The position numbers and the translations under genes are program-made. From contig NZ_CP014616.1 in assembly GCF_001590685.1 (NCBI RefSeq), positions 2,851,001 to 2,915,000 on the forward strand: a stretch of 64,000 bases of DNA. The letters are read 5' to 3'. Below, piece after piece: positions 19,735 to 28,465 of this stretch. This DNA comes from Sporosarcina psychrophila. Lineage in GTDB: Bacteria > Bacillota > Bacilli > Bacillales_A > Planococcaceae. Under the pieces are notes generated by a model. The model saw only the letters and a program-made list of their open reading frames with translations. It did not search any database and was not told the DNA's origin. How positions within the stretch are numbered: the stretch's first letter is position 1; each line of letters begins with the position of its first letter.

Positions 19735-19932
19735 TCATCGCCAAAAAATTCCGATTAGAACGATTGCTCCTAATAGAAATTTGCCAATCTGCCCGATTTG
19801 TTCCGAGGTGATAAATGGTTTTGGCACAAGAAATTCCATTTCCTTGATTTCATTCTCCAAATGATCTATTTTGGCTTTCAGCGCTATCATTTCTTTGTCC
19901 AGATTGGTTTCCCATTCATCTTGTCCATTCAT
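19735..19932 (-). CDS. Small coiled-coil protein with C-terminal membrane anchor
   Basis: A 65-residue protein from ATG at 19932, which follows a GGGAGGA site; the open frame extends five codons further but that overlaps the ribosome site. Residues about 10-37 are charged and heptad-like (LDKEMIALKAKIDHLENEIKEME), and residues about 46-64 are hydrophobic (IGQIGKFLLGAIVLIGIFW). It is probably a tail-anchored membrane protein. No family recognised. Confidence 0.55.
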   Translation of the reverse strand: MNGQDEWETNLDKEMIALKAKIDHLENEIKEMEFLVPKPFITSEQIGQIGKFLLGAIVLIGIFWR

Positions 19933-20225
19933 ATGTATTCCTCCCATTTTTTGATTTAACTTACTATACGTTACTTACTCAAATTGGTTTCATTTTTTCA
20001 TTAATAAACAAATCTCAACGGCTTTGTTCGGGATCTATAAACCTCGTTTATTGAACTCCCCTATGTTCTCTAGTATCTCGCTATGGACACTAATATTCCA
20101 TGTTATAAAGAAGATAAGACATACTACATATCACGTCTGTTGATTAACCAAAGTAACCAGTGAATAACATGATTAACTACTAGGCGCTACGTGTAAAGTT
20201 GACTTTGGATTGCTTTGGATATAAA

Positions 20226-20316
20226 GACTTCTATACGATTATCGAGATGTCTAGAAATGTAGTGATGCGACTTTGTCGCATCACTACATTTCTTTCCCGA
20301 TAATCGTATGGAGGTC
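20226..20316. repeat. Long two-tier inverted repeat
   Basis: The inner stem is a perfect 19-bp repeat (20253-20271 with 20275-20293) around a TTT loop. The outer stem ATACGATTATCG (20233-20244) pairs perfectly with 20298-20309. The flanking GACTTCT/GGAGGTC are partly complementary. No T-run follows. It could extrude as a cruciform or fold as RNA. Confidence 0.8.
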
Positions 20317-20404
20317 CTTCATCCATCGCGCTCCAAATGCATAAGTATACGAAGTGCTAAAACTTTTTGAGACGAAAGAATAGAGGGGCATCTACCTGGA
20401 TAAA

Positions 20405-20432
20405 AGCCGCCAAAGATGCAATTTTGGTGGCT
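20405..20432. repeat. Hairpin with loop complementary to the 20559 hairpin
   Basis: AGCCGCCAAA pairs with TTTGGTGGCT (one mismatch) around loop GATGCAAT. The segment AAGATGCAATTT (20413-20424) is the exact reverse complement of 20566-20577. Confidence 0.75.
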
Positions 20433-20558
20433 GAAACTTTCTTTAGGGTTTGCTCATTTTTACTAGTAAAGAAGTGTTACTTTCTATAAGGTATCACATG
20501 ATTACATGCATACTCTTTGCTAAAAGTAAGCAAGGAACGCATTTTACAACGTACTAGA

Positions 20559-20584
20559 GTGCCCGAAATTGCATCTTCGGGCAC
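20559..20584. repeat. Hairpin with loop complementary to the 20405 hairpin
   Basis: GTGCCCGAA pairs with TTCGGGCAC around loop ATTGCATC, the reverse complement of the loop at 20415-20422. This allows a kissing interaction in RNA, or marks an inverted duplication. Confidence 0.75.
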
Positions 20585-20697
20585 CTACACCCCCTATAGA
20601 AAGTCATCTATTCTTTTCTTTCCAGGCAACTGCATTATTCACTTAAATATTGTAGGAACGCGACAGGCAACTATTCGCAACAGGATTAACGAAAATA

Positions 20698-20734
20698 GTG
20701 TGGCTAGAAGTGACGGAGTCACTTCTAGCCACAC
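20698..20734. repeat. Perfect 17-bp hairpin
   Basis: GTGTGGCTAGAAGTGAC (20698-20714) pairs perfectly with 20718-20734 around a GGA loop. The following bases are not T-rich, so it is not an ordinary terminator. Confidence 0.8.
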
Positions 20735-20825
20735 ATGCCTCTCGATAAATGTGTCATGAATATTTCGCCGAAAGCGGACCGGAAATGATCCCGTGAAAAT
20801 GGATTTCCCCAACCCCTACTCACTA

Positions 20826-21227
20826 TTATATTTTGTAAATAAATGGATAACAAAAAGACATGCCTACATATAATTGTACGAACCATTTAAAGGTTTTTCT
20901 TTGTCTTGCAGCTGATTGAAATATGTATGCAAATAATCCGATAAATAACGAGATTATAATCAAATCGGATTGCCATATACGCTCTGCTGAATTAACAGGA
21001 ATCATTACCTCTTGTAAGATTTGTATAGTGTTATCATCATTAATTTGTATATTATATTTTTCTTTGTTGAAAAAACCTTCTTCAATCGTTATGAAAGATG
21101 CACTTTCATCTAAATTATAATGATAGCCAATCAAATTAAAATTAGTTAGTATTGTGAACGATAACAATAGCATCATCACAGGTATAAAAATGAACCCAAG
21201 TGGCATCTTTTCATCAGGCTTTAACAT
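20826..21227 (-). CDS. Hypothetical membrane protein
   Basis: A 133-residue protein that I do not recognise. A hydrophobic segment (about 9-30), an extracytoplasmic-looking loop with acidic and aromatic residues (about 35-82), and two further hydrophobic segments (about 86-106 and 113-131) separated by RQRKTFK. The positive charges suggest the loop lies outside. ATG with a GGGAGGA site upstream. No operon partner. Confidence 0.6.
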   Translation of the reverse strand: MLKPDEKMPLGFIFIPVMMLLLSFTILTNFNLIGYHYNLDESASFITIEEGFFNKEKYNIQINDDNTIQILQEVMIPVNSAERIWQSDLIIISLFIGLFAYIFQSAARQRKTFKWFVQLYVGMSFCYPFIYKI

Positions 21228-21320
21228 AATTATTCCTCCCGTAATTATCGTTTGTTATTCTATTTTATTCACAATAGTTGTGGGAATACCTCTTTAATTT
21301 GGAAAATAATTCGCAATACG

Positions 21321-21368
21321 AAAAATGCCTGTACTGAACACAACTTCAAATTGTGTTTAGCACAGGCA
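21321..21368 (-). terminator. Terminator of the 21442-22218 lipoprotein gene
   Basis: TGCCTGT...AACACAA pairs with TTGTGTT...ACAGGCA with two small mismatches; five T follow on the minus strand. Confidence 0.75.
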
Positions 21369-21441
21369 AGGAAGCATTAATTTAAAGAGAAGAATGTTTA
21401 CATTTTTCTCTTGGAGCGGTGTCTTGACTTCAGCACTATTC

Positions 21442-22218
21442 TTACTTCATCTGGTCTGTTACTGTATCAACAAGTAACAAAGGATCTACCGTATATACCT
21501 CGTAAACGACTTCCTCTTCCTGCCACATAAAGCTATTCGCAGCTGCACCTTCACTATTCATATCAAACATCCCAGCCCCGATCTTTCGTGGAGCTGGTAA
21601 TAATTGATTTTCCAACTTTGCGACAATCTCTTTTGCCAAATCGTTCATTTTCGCACTTCCTACATCGCTATTCCGATTACGAATCGAAAATGACCAGCGC
21701 CCCTCATGCCATGTAAGGAAAATACTCCCTGCACCGGCATCTTGGTATCCCGTAATGCCATTTCCCAAATCAACTTTTTGAGCGCCATCATTGATGGGTT
21801 GGTAATTTATTTTCGCTTTAGCACTAGCCGCTGAATCATACCTTGTCCCATTCACAATCATATAAGGGTGTGCATCGTGCAAGGTAGAATCATTTACAGG
21901 AATCGGTACATTTGTGACATAAAAATTTACTTCGTAATTATTTTTGCTCGATGCAGTAGTCGCCGTCAGATAACCTTCCCCTACAAAAATATCCTCTGGC
22001 AACATCAATTTCACATCAGTTTCTATAGCAGATGTTACCTGCGCTAAGATTTCTTCATGTGTTTGCTCAGGATTAGTTTCAGGGCTTTCTATTTGTTTTT
22101 CGGGTGTATCCGTTTCGGTAATATCTGGTGTCTCTACAACTTGATCCGCGCTTGATGAACATCCACCCAGTATGAATAAAGCGCTAATGACAATTACACT
22201 AACTCTTTTTGATTTCAT
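21442..22218 (-). CDS. Lipoprotein of unknown function
   Basis: A 258-residue exported lipoprotein. Signal peptide MKSKRVSVIVISALFILGGC with Cys20 as the lipidation site, then a low-complexity acidic/Thr/Pro linker (about 25-57), then a folded domain of about 190 residues with alternating strands (VNFYVTNVPIPVND, GITGYQDAGAGSIFLTWHEGRWSFSIRN). The latter resembles domains of unknown function in Bacillales lipoproteins, but I cannot name the family with confidence. It is a single gene with its own terminator. Confidence 0.7.
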   Translation of the reverse strand: MKSKRVSVIVISALFILGGCSSSADQVVETPDITETDTPEKQIESPETNPEQTHEEILAQVTSAIETDVKLMLPEDIFVGEGYLTATTASSKNNYEVNFYVTNVPIPVNDSTLHDAHPYMIVNGTRYDSAASAKAKINYQPINDGAQKVDLGNGITGYQDAGAGSIFLTWHEGRWSFSIRNRNSDVGSAKMNDLAKEIVAKLENQLLPAPRKIGAGMFDMNSEGAAANSFMWQEEEVVYEVYTVDPLLLVDTVTDQMK

Positions 22219-22381
22219 ATAGTTCTCTCCTTATATAAACCACAAAAAATACTCGATTTTATTCTTATTCCCCTTTTTCTTGCTTGTTAATCCTTTTTAT
22301 AAGTACGATGCGAGAAATAAACAGGTTTAACTGTCCATTAGCGAGAACCTGAAGTGTAATTCCGAAAATAGTTTATTCATC

Positions 22382-22415
22382 AAAAAAACTCATCATTCAT
22401 TGGAAGAATGATGAG
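22382..22415 (-). terminator. Terminator of the YhcN/YlaJ-family gene
   Basis: CTCATCATTC pairs perfectly with GAATGATGAG around a seven-base loop, with seven T on the minus strand. Confidence 0.85.
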
Positions 22416-22448
22416 CCTTTTATTGAATAGACAGTTGAAACGGATAGC

Positions 22449-22970
22449 TTAATGCGCGTCAGGAAATACTCGCTTCATCGCATCTGAAAACTCTTCAAAG
22501 AATCCTTCCACTGGTTTGTCTTCTCTAATCTTAGTTCCATATTCGTCCATTTGTTTTACAAAATCGGGATTCATCGATACATAAACATTTTTAAAGTTAG
22601 CATCAGTCGACCTGACCTCATCCGCAATCTTATTCTCAGTCACTTCTGAACCATCTGCTCCTTCTTTTAGCACGACTGCCACATAAGCATTTGTGTCAGT
22701 TACGATGACATTGGCGCTTTCCACTTCTTCCATTTCCACTATTTTATCAGCAACATCATCAGCGACCGTCAGCTCTTGATTACCTTCACTATTTGGATTG
22801 GTATCCGTTGCCGAGTCGTTTGTAGTACCGTTTGTGGTAGTATCGTTTACATCCGTTTCTGTTTCTGTACCCACCGCATTGTCCTTCACTTCTTCATTTT
22901 TCTTCGTTCCACATCCCATCAAAGAAAAAATGACGAGCAAAGTGGCCAAAACACGCAACATCTTAGTCAT
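22449..22970 (-). CDS. YhcN/YlaJ-family sporulation lipoprotein
   Basis: A 173-residue lipoprotein from ATG at 22970, which has AGGAGG seven bases upstream; the frame stays open further but without a signal peptide at that end. The signal peptide ends in LMGC, a Thr/Asn/Asp-rich linker follows, and residues about 75-150 match the YhcN/YlaJ domain (ADDVADKIVEMEEVESANVIVTDTNAYVAVVL, TDANFKNVYVSMNPDF). Family members are spore-membrane or germination-linked in Bacillus. This is one of the signs that the organism forms spores. Confidence 0.85.
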   Translation of the reverse strand: MTKMLRVLATLLVIFSLMGCGTKKNEEVKDNAVGTETETDVNDTTTNGTTNDSATDTNPNSEGNQELTVADDVADKIVEMEEVESANVIVTDTNAYVAVVLKEGADGSEVTENKIADEVRSTDANFKNVYVSMNPDFVKQMDEYGTKIREDKPVEGFFEEFSDAMKRVFPDAH

Positions 22971-23055
22971 TGATAATCCTCCTTCAAATTTGTCAGTAAC
23001 GATAGCATGGTCTGTTTGTCTTTTTTTATGTAGTCGTTTTAAAATTTTTGCCAAT

Positions 23056-23089
23056 AAAAAATTCTCAAGCCGAAATACGGCTTGAGAAT
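23056..23089 (-). terminator. Terminator of the FAD oxidoreductase gene
   Basis: A perfect 12-bp stem, ATTCTCAAGCCG (23061-23072) with 23078-23089, followed by a T-run on the minus strand. Confidence 0.85.
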
Positions 23090-23122
23090 GAAATAAATTA
23101 TGGTAATACATTCAGGCGACTG

Positions 23123-24244
23123 TCACTCAACTTTGATTGCACTTACAACTTTATACAACTCAATGTCTATGTCAACCGGTTCATTCATTGCTAATTTTGC
23201 TAGTTGTTTACCTAAGAAAGGTCCGACAGTTAGTCCTGAAGCACCCAATCCATTCGCTAGTAAAATTCCTTTTGCTCCTGGAACTTCTCCAATAATCGGG
23301 AGGAAACCTGGGGTAAACGGACGGTAACCTACACGTACCTCGGTAAAAGCGCTGTCTGCTAATCCTGGCGCGACTGTTAGAGCTTTACCTAATACCTCAT
23401 GCAAGCCTCCAGCAGTAACGCGCATATCAAACTGTTTATCATCTTCATGCGTTGCTCCAATGACTACTTTTCCATCATCAAATGCAAGAATGTATTGGTC
23501 AGTTGGTGGCATGACGACTGGCCATTCGGTGGTTTGTGTTTTTTCAAGTTGTAGATGGACGATTTGTGCTTTTTGAGCACTCACTTGTAGATGAATGCCT
23601 AACGGCTCAATTAATTCTGCCGCCCATGCACCGGCAGTGACTATGACTTTATCCGCTAAAAACTGTTGATCTTCTACTTGAACTCCCGTGACAACTTTGT
23701 CTGTAGCAATAAGTGCTGCAGACCCATTTACGAACACTGCACCATGTTTTTTTGCGGCACTGACCAACGCATTTCGTAAAGCTCGCCCGTTTACACGAGC
23801 CGCTCCACTAATTTGAATAGATTCATATTCCCCAGAAAGCGGCGGAAATAAAGCCGATGTTTCACTTGCATTCAATTGACGGATATCGCCAATTTCAGGT
23901 GCATCTTCTCGTCTTTTTACCGCACGTTCTTTCATTTTCTCGAGTTTGACAGCATCCGTGTGCAAGCTGACCGCACCAACGCGTCGGTACCCCGTTTCCG
24001 TTTCTCCGTCTTCTTCAAGCTGTTGGATGAGTGACGTATAATATGCCGCCCCGCCTTTCGCAAGGGCGTACCAAGCTTTATTTCTCCGTTGGGATAGCCA
24101 TGGACAGATAATGCCCGCTGCCGCATCCGTCGCCTGCCCCGCGTCCTGACGATCTATAACTGTCACTTTAACTCCAGATTTGGCTAAATGATACGCTGTC
24201 GACGCTCCTAAAATTCCTGAGCCTATGATGATAAATTTCTTCAT
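23123..24244 (-). CDS. FAD-dependent amine/D-amino acid oxidoreductase (DAO family)
   Basis: A 373-residue flavoprotein from ATG at 24244 (AAAGGTG seven bases upstream). The N-terminal Rossmann motif is IIIGSGILGASTAYHLAKSGVKVTVID, with the second glycine-rich and FAD contacts in DAAAGIICPWLSQRR. The C-terminal GYRPFTPGFLPIIGEVPGAKGILLANGLGASGLTVGP is typical of DAO/glycine oxidase proteins. It probably deaminates a glycine-like or D-amino acid substrate; which one is not determinable. It is a single gene. Confidence 0.82.
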   Translation of the reverse strand: MKKFIIIGSGILGASTAYHLAKSGVKVTVIDRQDAGQATDAAAGIICPWLSQRRNKAWYALAKGGAAYYTSLIQQLEEDGETETGYRRVGAVSLHTDAVKLEKMKERAVKRREDAPEIGDIRQLNASETSALFPPLSGEYESIQISGAARVNGRALRNALVSAAKKHGAVFVNGSAALIATDKVVTGVQVEDQQFLADKVIVTAGAWAAELIEPLGIHLQVSAQKAQIVHLQLEKTQTTEWPVVMPPTDQYILAFDDGKVVIGATHEDDKQFDMRVTAGGLHEVLGKALTVAPGLADSAFTEVRVGYRPFTPGFLPIIGEVPGAKGILLANGLGASGLTVGPFLGKQLAKLAMNEPVDIDIELYKVVSAIKVE

Positions 24245-24346
24245 TATAAAACACCTTTTCCACTTTGAGTTTATTCTAATCATACCAGTTCTTATACTGA
24301 ATTTTGACCGATTAACATGGTTTTGTCGAATTTACCCGCGACTCCA

Positions 24347-24383
24347 TAAAAAACACCACAACCATGTCAGGTTGTGGTGTTTT
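24347..24383 (-). terminator. Terminator of the first TrpXYZ-like ABC operon
   Basis: AACACCACAACC pairs perfectly with GGTTGTGGTGTT around a six-base loop, with a T-run on the minus strand. Confidence 0.85.
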
Positions 24384-24396
24384 ATCCTTATTCACT

Positions 24397-25194
24397 TCAC
24401 ACAGATAACAACGCGGCATCACTGTTTAACTTTTCACCGCGAATGCGTTGGAATTCGGCCATTAACTTTTCGATCGTCAACTGCTTCTTTTCCTCAGCTT
24501 CAACTTCCAAAATGATTTGCCCTTTATCCATCATAATGAGCCTATTGCCCAAATCCATTGCTTGCTGCATATTATGTGTGACCATCAGCGTTGTCAACTG
24601 ATCCTTTTCTACAAGTTGTTTCGTTAGATTCGTGATCAATTCTGCCCTTGATGGGTCAAGAGCTGCTGTATGTTCATCAAGAAGCAAAATAGACGGTTGT
24701 GTAAAAGTAGCCATCAACAAAGAGAGTGCTTGACGCTCCCCACCTGATAGCATACCTACCTTGGCATTCAATCGATCCTCTAGGTTCAAATGAAGTGTTT
24801 CTAGTGATTCCCGGAAGAGTTCACGACGTTTCTTGTGAACACCTTTACGCAATCCACGTGTTTTATTGCGCGAATACGCCATTGCTAGGTTTTCTTCAAT
24901 TGTCATAGAAGGAGCTGTTCCTGCCATTGGATCTTGGAATACTCTGCCGATCATTACCGAACGTTTATATTCAGGCAGTTTCACAACATTTTTACCCGCG
25001 ATTTCAATGACACCGAAATCAGGCGTAAGTGCTCCTGAAATCATATTCATCATTGTTGATTTCCCCGCACCATTACTGCCGATGACAGTTACAAAATCTC
25101 CTTTTTTCAAATGTAAGTTGATTTGATCAAGTGCGATTTTTTCATCGGGAGTCGCTTCGTTAAATACTTTATTTATCTGTTGGAGTTTCAGCAA
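24397..25194 (-). CDS. ABC transporter ATP-binding protein (TrpZ-like)
   Basis: An ATPase of about 265 residues with Walker A GSNGAGKST, signature LSGGERQALSLLMA, Walker B ILLLDEHTAALDP and the switch His in VTHN. I prefer TTG at 25194: it has the same GGGAGGG spacing as the paralogue at 44683 and gives the same MLKLxQIN start. The ATG two codons earlier nearly touches the ribosome site. It overlaps the permease gene by 26 bases, so the two are coupled. It belongs to the COG1101-type ATPases paired with COG2984 binding proteins. Confidence 0.9.
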   Translation of the reverse strand: MLKLQQINKVFNEATPDEKIALDQINLHLKKGDFVTVIGSNGAGKSTMMNMISGALTPDFGVIEIAGKNVVKLPEYKRSVMIGRVFQDPMAGTAPSMTIEENLAMAYSRNKTRGLRKGVHKKRRELFRESLETLHLNLEDRLNAKVGMLSGGERQALSLLMATFTQPSILLLDEHTAALDPSRAELITNLTKQLVEKDQLTTLMVTHNMQQAMDLGNRLIMMDKGQIILEVEAEEKKQLTIEKLMAEFQRIRGEKLNSDAALLSV

Positions 25195-26221
25195 TTGCAT
25201 TCCCTCCCTTGTTTAATACATGATCATAAGTTGTTAATCGTTCGGCATGACGTTTCGCTTTCCTCTTATTTTCCCGTCTTTTATCAATGTATTGCGGTAA
25301 AATAAGTGCAGCTATAACAATAACGGCGGTGATTAACTTCATATCTCCTGTATCGAGAAATTCTACTCGAAGTGCAAGACCCAATACGATTCTATAAATA
25401 ATAGCACCTGCAATCACTGCAAGTGTTGTTCGCATAATTGTTTTTGTACCAAAGATTGCTTCACCAATAATAACAGAAGCTAGTCCGATAATAATCATAC
25501 CGATTCCCATACCGATATCGGAAAACTTCGAGTACTGAGCAATCAATGCACCAGAAAAAGCGACAAGCCCATTAGATAGGCCTAACCCTAGGATTACAAG
25601 AGTATCTGTATTCGCTGAAAAGCTGCGAATCATTTTCTTATTATCACCAGTTGCCCGTATTGCAAGCCCGATTTCTGTTTGTAAAAACCAATCTACAACG
25701 ACTTTAATAAGCAATGTAGCTATAATCATTAAAAATAACGTTCCCCATGTAGAAGGTAAGTATGTAACGCCTAGCATGCTGAAGAATTGATTGATTGACT
25801 CATCAATGCCAAGCGTACTCCAAAATACATAGAATTTACTAAACAACGTCTCTGCATTTAACAAAGGAATATTGGGACGTCCAACAGAACTATCCGACGT
25901 CATCCCCATAATCCTTAAATTGATAGAGTACAAGGCAATCATCATCAAGATACCCGCAAGTAATGGATTAATCTTTCCTTTCGTATGTAAAAGACCCGTA
26001 ATACAACCGGCAATAAATCCAATAACAATGGCGACTCCAGTTGCGAATAACGGATGATACCCAAAGACAATCATCGTGGCTGCAACCGCTGCCCCTGTTA
26101 CGAAACTTCCGTCAACCGTTAGATCGGGAAAATCTAGCACCCGGAATGTGATGTACACACCGAGTGCCATGATTGCATAGATGATTCCTTGCTCCACAGA
26201 GCCGAATATAGCACTAAACAT
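25169..26221 (-). CDS. ABC transporter permease (TrpY-like, COG4120)
   Basis: A 350-residue membrane protein of the BPD_transp_2 fold with 8-10 membrane segments. Recognisable parts are FRVLDFPDLTVDGSFVTGAAVAATMI near the N-terminus, GLLHTKGKINPLLAGILMMIALYSINLRIMG, and a cytosolic lysine/arginine-rich tail. It closely resembles the second copy at 44661-45710 through most of its length. It follows the binding-protein gene by 18 bases. Confidence 0.9.
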   Translation of the reverse strand: MFSAIFGSVEQGIIYAIMALGVYITFRVLDFPDLTVDGSFVTGAAVAATMIVFGYHPLFATGVAIVIGFIAGCITGLLHTKGKINPLLAGILMMIALYSINLRIMGMTSDSSVGRPNIPLLNAETLFSKFYVFWSTLGIDESINQFFSMLGVTYLPSTWGTLFLMIIATLLIKVVVDWFLQTEIGLAIRATGDNKKMIRSFSANTDTLVILGLGLSNGLVAFSGALIAQYSKFSDIGMGIGMIIIGLASVIIGEAIFGTKTIMRTTLAVIAGAIIYRIVLGLALRVEFLDTGDMKLITAVIVIAALILPQYIDKRRENKRKAKRHAERLTTYDHVLNKGGNAIAETPTDK

Positions 26222-26239
26222 ACAGAATCATCTCCTAAT

Positions 26240-27256
26240 TTATTCGCTTAATTCAGCTTTCCATTCGTCCTTGATATCAAGACCAAGTGTATCAGCTGTA
26301 GCTTTATTTATAACAAATTTTAAGTTTTGAGGAATTTGAACGGGCAAATCAGCTGGTTTACTTTCGCCTTTTAAGATCTTAACAGCCATTTGACCTGCTT
26401 CAAAACCTATATCGTAAAATTCAAATCCATATGCGCCTAAACCGCCGCGTTTTACGGAGTCGAACTCACCGACTAACAGCGGAATCTTATTGGCATTCGC
26501 AACATCTATCACCGATTCAAGTGCTGACACAACCGTATTATCTGTAATAATGTAGAAAGCATCTACTTTACCAATCAATGATTCAGTAGCTTGCTTCACA
26601 TCCGCGGATGTTGCAACTGGTGCTTCCTTTACAGTCATATCCATATCTTTCAATATTTCCTTAACTGCGTCAACTTGTGAACGTGAGTTTTGCTCTCCTG
26701 CGTTAAAGACCATTCCAACATTTTTAACGCCTAATTCTTCTTTCATGAACTTCATCGTTGCTGGAATTGCTTCAGGGTGATTATCAATTGTCCCAGTCAC
26801 ATTGCCGCCTGGACTTTCCATTGAAGCAACTAGTTCAGCACTTACAGCATCAGTTACCGATGTAAATACAATTGGAATTTCTTGTGTCGCTACTGCGACT
26901 GCTTGTGCACTAGGCGTCGAGTTCGCAAAAATTAAATCAACGCCTGAACTGACTAAGTTATTAGCTATCGTTGTATTAGAGCTATTATCATTCTGAGCAT
27001 TTTGCTCAACGTATTCCACGTCAAGACCTGCATCAGCCAATGCTTTTTTAAATCCGTCTGCCGCAGCATTCAAAGATGGATGCTCGACAATTTGAGTCAT
27101 ACCAATTTTATATTTCTTCGTATCTTCATTAGTCCCTTGCTCTTTTTCATCATTTGATGGCTTGGATGCATTCTCTGCTTTGTTTTCTCCACATGCCGCA
27201 AGGATGAAAATAACGCTAAATAATGCAACTGCATACTTTAACCAATTTGTTTTCAT
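26240..27256 (-). CDS. ABC substrate-binding lipoprotein (TrpX-like, ABC_sub_bind family)
   Basis: A 338-residue lipoprotein from ATG at 27256, which follows GGGGGAACAAAA; the open frame beyond that is promoter sequence. The signal peptide ends LAACG, followed by an acidic linker, then the COG2984 domain: YKIGMTQIVEHPSLNAAADGFKKAL, ANSTPSAQAVAVATQEIPIVFTSVTDAV, GGLGAYGFEFYDIGFEAGQMAVKILKG. Relatives include streptococcal TrpX, an aromatic amino acid binder. Ligand here is inferred only from paralogues near aromatic catabolism genes. Confidence 0.9.
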   Translation of the reverse strand: MKTNWLKYAVALFSVIFILAACGENKAENASKPSNDEKEQGTNEDTKKYKIGMTQIVEHPSLNAAADGFKKALADAGLDVEYVEQNAQNDNSSNTTIANNLVSSGVDLIFANSTPSAQAVAVATQEIPIVFTSVTDAVSAELVASMESPGGNVTGTIDNHPEAIPATMKFMKEELGVKNVGMVFNAGEQNSRSQVDAVKEILKDMDMTVKEAPVATSADVKQATESLIGKVDAFYIITDNTVVSALESVIDVANANKIPLLVGEFDSVKRGGLGAYGFEFYDIGFEAGQMAVKILKGESKPADLPVQIPQNLKFVINKATADTLGLDIKDEWKAELSE

Positions 27257-27323
27257 TTTTGTTCCCCCTTTTTCATTATCGCCTTCTTTAATAGACTTGT
27301 CTTTACGACGATAATTATTCGTA

Positions 27324-27352
27324 ACAATACACTGTTTGCAAATGTTAGTCAA
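27324..27352 (-). promoter_or_regulatory. Candidate sigma-A promoter of the first TrpXYZ-like operon
   Basis: On the minus strand TTGACT (27347-27352) and TATTGT (27324-27329) are 17 bases apart. The paralogous gene at 34262 has the same arrangement. Confidence 0.65.
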
Positions 27353-27375
27353 TGGAATTTTAAGTATTCTAAACA

Positions 27376-27389
27376 TTGAAGCGCTTACA
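27376..27389 (-). promoter_or_regulatory. Candidate cre site upstream of the promoter
   Basis: The minus strand reads TGTAAGCGCTTCAA, matching 12 of 14 positions of TGWAANCGNTNWCA. It ends 23 bases before the -35 element, a position at which CcpA activates some B. subtilis promoters. The same site at the same distance precedes the promoter at 35317. Confidence 0.55.
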
Positions 27390-27480
27390 TTTTCTAAATA
27401 GTGTTTTTTGTTTTTTAATTATTAACGATTCATTTTAATGTATAAAAACTCAATGAATTACTTGGGTCATTTTTACGTAC

Positions 27481-27520
27481 AAAAAAACGACCAATACCCG
27501 CCGAAGGAGTTTTGACCGTT
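27481..27520 (-). terminator. Terminator of the Spo0E-like gene
   Basis: AACGGTCAAAACTCC can pair with the GGGTATTGGTCGTT side around a TTCG loop (some GU pairs), followed by seven T on the minus strand. Confidence 0.65.
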
Positions 27521-27573
27521 TTTCTACACAATTAGGGATAATCCGCATTTGAGCTGAGTAATTACTTCATTTA

Positions 27574-27738
27574 TTACGATACTTTTTCTTGATATCTATT
27601 AATTAACTCATCCAATTCTTGACTACACGCGACAACAAGGGGATGCGTATATCCGAAAGTTTTTGCTTTTCTATACATGACTTTTCTCTTAATCCCAATT
27701 TGAAACAACAACGCCTTTTCATTCAGTAGCCTTTTCAC
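27574..27738 (-). CDS. Spo0E-like aspartyl-phosphate phosphatase
   Basis: A 54-residue cytosolic protein from GTG at 27738 with GGAGG seven bases upstream; the longer open frame starts inside the ribosome-site region. The C-terminal half AKTFGYTHPLVVACSQELDELINRYQ carries the SQELD signature of the Spo0E family, which dephosphorylates Spo0A-P and related regulators to delay sporulation. Length fits the family. The helical hairpin should span most of the protein. Its position next to a transporter gives no further clue. Confidence 0.8.
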   Translation of the reverse strand: MKRLLNEKALLFQIGIKRKVMYRKAKTFGYTHPLVVACSQELDELINRYQEKVS

Positions 27739-28021
27739 AAATCTTCCTCCATATAATATATTCGGCTTCAAATTATGCGCTCTTTATCTAGTAGGTTCGG
27801 AAGCAACTAGTTCATCGTACAACATGATGTTTAAAAAAAATGTCGTATTAAGGCAAGATTACATTAATTCATAAATTTGTCACAAATCATAGGAATATAA
27901 GTCGTATTAGTTGATTCTTAAAGCTTTGAGCATGTTTTCATTCGTGGATTGATTGTATTTTTAACTATTTCACTTAAAATGGTTTACATCATATTCAGCT
28001 GGGTATAGATAGATTACAAGG

Positions 28022-28203
28022 TGAAACAACCTGAAGAAGCTATTCGTAGACGAGTAACCTACAAGTAACTTCTAATGGATGAAATGCACAGCCTTGGCGG
28101 AAAATTTGCTTTACTGGCGACTAGTTACATTCGATGAGAACCACCTGATTTAGAGTTAAGTTGTGTATCACTTAGCTATTCATCCGGCATTAGGGATGAA
28201 TAA
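28022..28203 (+). pseudogene. Possible decayed coding fragment, family not recognised
   Basis: Starting at GTG 28022 one frame reads VKQPEEAIRRRVTYK, stop, LLMDEMHSLGGKFALLATSYIR, stop, EPPDLELSCVSLSYSSGIRDE. Both stops interrupt otherwise protein-like sequence. It could be a degraded gene served by the terminator at 28431, or chance. I do not recognise a family. Confidence 0.25.
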
Positions 28204-28430
28204 TTAAGGCTTTAACTAAGTAATACAGGTTAATCACGAAGTGTTAGACCAAGCAGTAAGCGTTACGTTTTTTGTTTAAGTGCAATTTGAATACTGACAG
28301 CTATGCCAAAAGTGGCGGCGCACGTCAAGCTTATCAAGCTGAAAGACGAGTATTAAATAATCGTCAGTAAAAACAGTTTGTATCATTGAAAAAACAAATT
28401 TTCCGAGTGCACCCCTTTCATAGGGGAATG

Positions 28431-28465
28431 AAAAAGCATGGTCCTTCATGGATCATGCTTTTTTT
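28431..28465 (+). terminator. Plus-strand terminator with no intact gene before it
   Basis: AAAAGCATG...TCC pairs with GGA...CATGCTTTT (one mismatch), followed by a seven-T run on the plus strand. Confidence 0.75.

Larger units (their letters stand above)
19933..20825. other. Hairpin-rich non-coding region
   Basis: About 890 bases with no credible gene but four strong hairpins (20226-20316, 20405-20432, 20559-20584, 20698-20734), listed separately. The flanks of the two middle hairpins also look like diverged inverted copies of one another (GAATAGA and GGGG motifs). None has a proper T-run. This may be a decayed or non-autonomous repeat element, or a structured RNA. Confidence 0.5.

Noticed and set aside
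26240..27573. T-box leader before the TrpXYZ-like operon
   Set aside because: Streptococcal trpXYZ can be T-box controlled, so I looked for the TGG-type specifier and the conserved T-box sequence; neither is visible, and the transcript leader is short.
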